From Elymus sibiricus (lineage: Eukaryota; Streptophyta; Magnoliopsida; Poales; Poaceae), in the NCBI GenBank assembly GCA_039707655.1, contig CM077666.1, forward strand, positions 245,054,166 to 245,118,165: DNA of 64,000 nucleotides, written 5' to 3'. Of this stretch, positions 58,430-64,000 are shown one piece after another. The position numbers were made by a program, and so were the translations under genes. The notes below the pieces were generated by a model that had not been told where the DNA came from, did no database searches, and saw only the letters and a program-made list of their open reading frames with translations. The stretch's first letter is position 1. Each line of letters begins with the position of its first letter.

Positions 58430-60054
58430 ACGTTGACACGAATTTGGAGCCCTACCCCCCATGTTCTAGCCTTTAGTTCAAATTTTTCTTGCCAATTTCG
58501 AAAATTCCCCACAAAAAGAGCCATACCAATTTTTTTGTGATTTGTTGTTCCTAGAGAGTTTTTGTTCATTTTGCTCCGTGGATCTGGTGTTTAGCAAGTA
58601 GATCCATCTCCTATTGTGTCCCCATAGCCCAATTTTTCTTTTTCCCCTTCTATTTTGGAGTTGAAATCCCGATTTTTCCGCCACCCCCGTGTCCACGGGC
58701 CCCCGATACGTCTCTGGACACCCCGTTCCCATGGCCCGTGTATCGTGCGCACGGCCCTCCCAGGATCAGCCGCCACTGCTTCACTGTTTCGCCCATATCT
58801 CCCACTTCCGAATTCCGATTTGGGTGTTCTTTGGCTCGTTGAAAAGCTAGCGACGTGTCCGAGATGCTCATCTTGGTTTTACCACCATTTGACTCCATCA
58901 AATTTTGTGCATTTGTGCATCTTTGCATAGGCCCTCCGCCATAACTTCCGCACCACCACCATAAACTTCCGCAACCTAACCCATTTTGGTTTCCATTGCA
59001 TTTGTGGTTGTTTGAGTTGTGATTTGAGTCTCCTAAGGTGTTTCGGCTACTTAGGGACGGTTACATCTTCATCACCACCGGCGACTTGTATCGTTACATC
59101 AACTACATCCACCACGACATCCCGCATCGACGACGACCATCCATCCTTTGAGACCATCTTCAACCGGAAGCAAGGCCGGTTACCCCCGACTTCGTGAAAG
59201 GTTAAGTGTGACAAAGGTATACATTCCGTCATCAACTTTTCCTTCCTTGCCATTACATCTTGATAGCCCCACCATCTTTGCGAATACCTTCATACCTATT
59301 GAGACTAGCTATCCGAGTATTGCCGGGCTTCGCGAAAACTTGTGCACCATAGTGATACGATATCATATTGTTGCATCATTTGATATATCATATAGTGCAA
59401 TTGCTTGCTCCCGTGCATATCTTGTGATACTTATCTCATGTATTTGGTTGAGGCTCATTAAGCATAGTGGAAAGGAAGAGAGAGAGAAAAAAAAGCTTTT
59501 AAGCAAGAAAAAGAAAGATCAAAAGCTTATAAGCAAAAGAGTGTTGAGCATGAAAAGAGATACTTGTGTATGAGGATACATGGAATAGGAAACGTTTTGC
59601 TTGCATACATATAGGTTGGTTCCAAGTGGTGAATCGTGCCCAAACGTGCAATCAAGCTAGCGTCTCTCCTTGTGTTTGTGCAACACGAGCTTAGTCTTCG
59701 TTAGGCAATTTTGTATTGCTCATCCCTATAGTTGCACAAGCTCCATTATCCCACCGTGTGTGTTTCTTTATTGCCCTCCTCTATATTTGTGATCACTTGC
59801 TTTGCATTTTGAGTCCTTTGGATTTATTTCAACATTTACATATCTTGGACTTCAATTTGCATAAATTTGTGCCACTTGTCCTAACCAAGCCACTCGATAA
59901 GCTTTACCTTGTAGGTGTGAGTGAACAAGTCCGGTACCAATTCCACTATTATTCCATTTCACATTGAGTGAAACGGGATACATTCTCAACTTTGGGAAAA
60001 GGTAGCTTGGTATTGTTTATCTCATTTCCTACTCACCTTTGCTTGAGTCTTGTG
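58430..60054 (+). other. Leader of E12
   Basis: Non-coding and alignable with E13 in blocks: AATTTCGAAAATTCCCCAC, a palindrome array at 58685-58760, hairpin CCTAAG-N12-CTTAGG at 59032-59055, AGCTTTTAAGC and AGCTTATAAGC near 59495-59535, GTGCAACACGAGC near 59678, and GGTACCAA near 59933. Confidence 0.7.
58685..58760 (+). repeat. CCCGTG...CACGGG cluster in the E12 leader
   Basis: Copies such as CCCGTGTCCACGGGC and CGTGCGCACGG, in the position of the leader arrays of the other members. Confidence 0.75.
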
Positions 60055-61237
60055 ATGGATAGGCGAACCACATCATCTCCGGTCTACAACCACGACGACG
60101 AGTTCGATGCCATGAAGAACTTCATCGATGCCAAGATGGACAAGTACATGGAGGAGCTCAAGGCCCTCATCAACACCGACAAGAGGTCTTCATCATCTTC
60201 GAGAAGACGCTCAAGTGCAAAGACTCCCGAGCTACCATCTTCGGCAAGGACACACCGGCATTGACACCGACAAGACCATCAAGCTCCAGGCCATCAAGAG
60301 CAACCTACCAGACGTGAGCTGGCTTCTCTGCCACCCGTGCACACGGGCCTGCGACCCCCATGCACACGGGACCCCGTGCACACGGCCTCCTGCACCCCCG
60401 TGCGCACGGGCCTTACAGTATAGCAACATCGACTACGACTCTGCAGCTTCATCACCGACGTTGGCATCTTCGACACGAGACTTCAAGGCATCTTCGCCTT
60501 CGGATGTACGGCATCTTCGCCTACTCCACGAGCTCAAGCCCACTACTTCCACGGGATACTTCGACTTCACCAACAACTACAAGTCCACTCGACCCCGAGC
60601 ACACTTCGCGATGACCACGCTCCAAGACGGCGAGCATGACGCTAGTACCACCGAGATGTCCAAGCCCGACGCACTCCAAGACGATGCTTCCAAGTTCGAC
60701 TTCACCGCCATACCTCTTTGTGGCATTGACGATGCCGAGTCTACCACAACTTTTTTTGGAGAAGGCGCGGCGACGACTACGACTACGGAGCAACTCAAGG
60801 ATCAAGATTTGGAGGCGAGCGACAAGGTGGCGAGCAAGGATGATGCTCCCATCTTTGGAGGCGAGAGTGATGATGTGCCATCTTCGGCCTTCATCCACGG
60901 CGACGACGAGACGGTTGAGCATGGGATTTTCCCTTCGACCAAGGAGGCGTATGATGATGAGTTGAGCGACTTATGCCACCATATTGAGAGTGAGAGTGAC
61001 TTCACCACTAGCCCCATATATGATGAGATGACCCAATTCCCATGTCAGGGGAGCCACCATCACCACCACTTGAGTGATTTGAGTGACTCCACCATATGTG
61101 ACATTGAGTGCAACTATTTTGAGGGAGTGAGTGAGCCACCACATAGAGAGAGTGAGGTAGTTGATAGGGCATGTGAGGCCATTCGATTTCTAACGACTTA
61201 CCCTCTACCTCTATTGTGTCTTCTCATTTGGAGCTAG
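60055..61237 (+). pseudogene. gag of E12, core domain deleted
   Basis: ATG at 60055 (MDRRTTSSPVYNHDDEFDAM). The basic Ser/Arg region follows (SSSSSRRRSSAKTPELPSSA), then a frame break near 60262. After a palindrome cluster (60333-60412) the frame resumes with TLASSTRDFKASSPSDVRHL. The whole Gag core (the LPFYG to SLDDNYFGALKAEK part of E4, about 140 residues) is missing: FTNNYKST is followed directly by PRAHFAMTT. The acidic tail is retained up to RACEAI, where a one-base loss near 61178 ends the frame. It cannot have supplied particle function. Confidence 0.78.
60333..60412 (+). repeat. CCCGTGCGCACGGG cluster inside the E12 gag
   Basis: Four to five copies (CCCGTGCACACGGGC, CCGTGCACACGG, CCCGTGCGCACGGGC) interrupt the region between the basic segment and SSPTLASS of gag. 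No array is present at this place in E2, E4 or E13. Confidence 0.8.
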
Positions 61238-64000
61238 GTCCCATATACGACGACGCCCCGATCTTCGACGACTTCGTCCGTCCTTTGGACAAGACGATGG
61301 CCATGGTGGACTATGATACACCCCCCACATGGTTCCATCACGATGATGTTGACCACGAGTTGGTTCTTGCCACCTCACCTACACCACATGAGTGGAATGA
61401 CAAAGGTAACATAGGTGAAGGTGATGCTCTTGTCCCACTAGTGGACATTCGTGACATTGATTGCTTGCATGATGTCGATGCTCCTATTGACACGCTTGAT
61501 GCTAGTATGATTTCCTCATGCGATGATTTACCCATTTATGAAGAGTATGATGATTGCCATGTGGAGTCTATTAGTTGTGATGCCATGTTACATAGGATAT
61601 CTTGTGATAATTCTCTCGGTCACATCATGTTTGCAACCCCTCTTTAGTTGTCATATGCTATGAATGAGATCTTCCATATGTCATATTTGCAATCTCATCG
61701 TAGTGACTATGCATATGCCATTAAAATAAACCCAATTTGCACATATGGCATAGATGACAAGCCCATGGTTATTGGCATTTGTTTTTCTTGTGATGATATT
61801 GATATGCTTCCTTTGCATCATTTCTTTCATATGCCATGCCATGCCCACCTAGCTTCGGACATGCATTGTTTTCCATGTTGTCAATTTTCTCCATACTATG
61901 CATCCGCTATTGCTCATGAGGCGACCCCCATAGTTTCCTCATACATGTTAGGAGATTTTGACCCATCCTATGAATTGCATGATTCCCATGATTGTGTACA
62001 CCATATGCATTCCATGAATGAAAATGCTTTTGATGTGTCACACACTTGCTATAATTTGTGTCCCCATCGTGTTATACATAACAACTATTCTTTCATGATG
62101 GATGACATATTTCTCTACCATGCTTCAAATTTCTTTGAGCATTGCTTGTTTTGTGCTAACTATCACGTGCACATACACATCATGATGGATGATGTGTACA
62201 TTTACCACGCACACACTTTTTTTCGTTTGTCCCCATTTTGTGTAGGTACACATGCTTCCTCGTCGACCTCGCAAGCGCAAGAGTTGACGAAACGAGCTCT
62301 AGAGAGCAATGATGATTTGGGATCCCGCGGATTGTCATTCCCACCGCTCCCTTCGCGCATTTCTTCTACATGGCCCTCACATGGTTATGGGTTATTGTCC
62401 ATTATATATCATTTACCCATCTTGCCATGTTCACTATGCATGATATGCTCATTCCTATGCCTTTGCCATGCATTTGTGACCCATGCTTTGCATCTCACAT
62501 GACACTTGATTTTACTATTTGTATGTGTGTTTGCATGCTTGGTGGAGATATCACTTGTTATTGCCATGTTTACCCCATGCCTATGATGATACTTTGATCA
62601 TGTTTCGCTTTCGTGCTTCCGATATGTCATGTCCATTTGTTATGCCTATTATTTGCTCACATGACATAATTGCCATGATTACCTCTAGTGTGTTGCATCT
62701 TCGCTCCACTAGTTTGCATGATATGCCTACTATGATTGCTTGCCTTGTTGCATCACCGATGATTCATACTTGCTCGTTTCATGCGGTTGATGACAACCAT
62801 TGCCTTGCTTTACACATGATTGCTATCGAATATTGTCCAATTGCTCCATATGTTGCTTCTATCTTGCTAGATGAATTGCCATGTATTGAGTGCAACAATG
62901 CTTTTAGTCTTGCTAATGAGATTGCCCCCATAGCTTTCTCCCATATATTTGGAGCTTTAGCCATCTTTCATGTGAAGCATGCTTGTTTTACCTCTTTGCA
63001 CCATATACCTAGTGCCATGAATATAGCCATTGTTGCATCATATTATTCATGCACTTTTGCTTCTAATGGTTATGTGCAAGAGAAGAGAACCATCATGATG
63101 GATGATGTGTTTATCTACCATGCACATACGTTCTTTGCTTTGTTTTGTGCATGTGTAGGATCGTTCGACCACGTGTCAACTTCCACTTCACGTGAGTTGA
63201 CCATTCGAGCTCTTGAGAGCGAGCGACTTTCGACCGACGCGCTTCTACAACGCATTTGCTACCATTTCGGCATTGTGAAGGACGCACAAGGACTTGCTTT
63301 TGAGGTGATATCCTTCTCTTTTGAGAATCCCAACACCATGAGCATGAATATTGTGGATCATACTTCATGTGTTGCTTGCACCGTGACACTTTGCACACAT
63401 GCTAGAGATCTTGCTTCGACTTGCCATTGCCACATTGCCATGCCTCATGATATATCTGCCTTGTGTGTTGCATCCGACTTGTGGATTACTTGCTCCTATC
63501 ATATGCTTGGTTGCAACAATGTCATTTCTTCACATATGCCATGTCCCATTGACTGCTACATGCTTGACTTGCTTCCATCACACATGATGAACATTTGCTC
63601 TTTCTATTGTGTTGAGTGCCACACTATCTTCACTACACCATATGCACATTATGCTTGGATTGTCTTGCATCTCATCTTCTTTGGTGTTGTGAATGCTTCA
63701 TATGCCTACCATCGACTGTTTATTGAGCGCTTTGTGCATGCTTGCTATGACCTTGAGGTAGATGCTTGTTCATTTGTCACACATATAAGCATCTTTACCT
63801 CACCTTTGCATGATTGTTTCCATGATGACTTTGCATGTGCTCAGTTGATATGCTTAAATGCCATGTCTCACTTCCTTGTCAAACCATATGCTATGCTTAA
63901 TGACTACACTTGTTGGGTGAATCACCACTTGAATGTTTGGTTTTGCACTAACGCTAACCACATTTGTTTTTCCAAGTGTTTGTTGTCATTGCTCCTTTTG
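61216..64000 (+). pseudogene. Cys/His/Met-rich region of E12, runs off the window
   Basis: From the gag tail (ELGPIYDDAPIFDDF) through TSPTPHEWNDKGNIGEGDA into the domain without a separating stop, as in E13. A nonsense TAG lies at 61645-61647. The frame then stays open to 62502, is lost, and homology to the E4 region continues in other frames to the window end (for example MMDDVFIYHAHTFFAL at about 63098). The segment 61741-62390 is nearly identical to 54302-54951 of E13. Confidence 0.7.

Larger units (their letters stand above)
42430..64000 (+). mobile_element. E12: family member with CCCGTGCGCACGGG arrays, interrupted by E13
   Basis: The LTR start (42430-42732) is separated from the rest of the LTR (57786-58412) by the E13 insertion. 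Then come primer-binding site, leader, gag and the Cys/His-rich region, running off the window at 64000. It shares gene order and leader blocks with E2/E4/E13, but the palindrome motif is different and the gag core is deleted. It is a doubly defective, non-autonomous copy. Confidence 0.82.

Overview
This window is nuclear DNA of a large-genome grass. Nested LTR retrotransposons of Triticeae type (wheat, barley or rye relatives), a tRNA-iMet primer-binding site in most elements and a tRNA-Asp one in the Athila element, and the absence of any recognisable host gene all point there; the species itself is inferred, not proved. Nearly every base can be assigned to an LTR element, and most coding regions are broken. 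I label elements E1-E14 from left to right.

Layout. 1-1174 is an LTR end (E1) that cuts into E2. E2 (1175-7318, minus) and E4 (7454-16027, minus, with both LTRs) sit inside a long LTR, E3 (7319-7453 plus 16028-17340). E3 is broken exactly where a second copy of the same LTR begins (E5, 17341-21394). Then come a gag relic (E6), an Athila-type element without integrase (E7, 21955-26985), a gag-protease-only Tat-type element with an antisense ORF (E8, 26986-32848), E9 (32849-37094), a chromovirus-like pol (E10, 37095-40496) fused to a Tat-type pol (E11, 40497-42429), and finally E12 (42430 to the window end). E12 hosts E13 (42733-57785, target duplication ACCTC), which hosts E14 (45844-51859, target duplication GGTCT).

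The main point of interest is one element family (E2, E4, E9, E12, E13), with a relative in E14. E2, E4, E12, E13 and E14 have a Gag domain followed, where an autonomous element would have protease, RT, RNase H and integrase, by a long Cys/His/Met/Asp-rich reading frame that I do not recognise. E9 has a Gag with a zinc knuckle and is cut off before any pol. In the five-member family the LTRs start TGATGCGG and end CTACATCA (or close variants). They carry dense arrays of short self-complementary motifs just upstream of the TATA box, and a second array in the leader between primer-binding site and gag. The motif differs by subfamily while position and design stay the same: CCGGAAGTTCCGG in E2/E4/E13, CCGGT-ACA-ACCGG in E9, CCCGTGCGCACGGG in E12 (where a third array sits inside gag). 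The LTR starts of these elements and of E14 also encode a fossil of the chromovirus Pol C-terminus, which in E10 can be seen as the real end of Pol lying inside the LTR.

Working model: these are non-autonomous elements that kept Gag and the cis signals, lost pol, and probably depend on an E10-like chromovirus partner. The palindromic arrays would be present in the RNA twice, in the 5' leader and in the 3' U3, so they could serve promoter activity, RNA dimerisation or packaging specificity. That functional reading is inference; the repeats, their positions and their motif swapping are directly visible.
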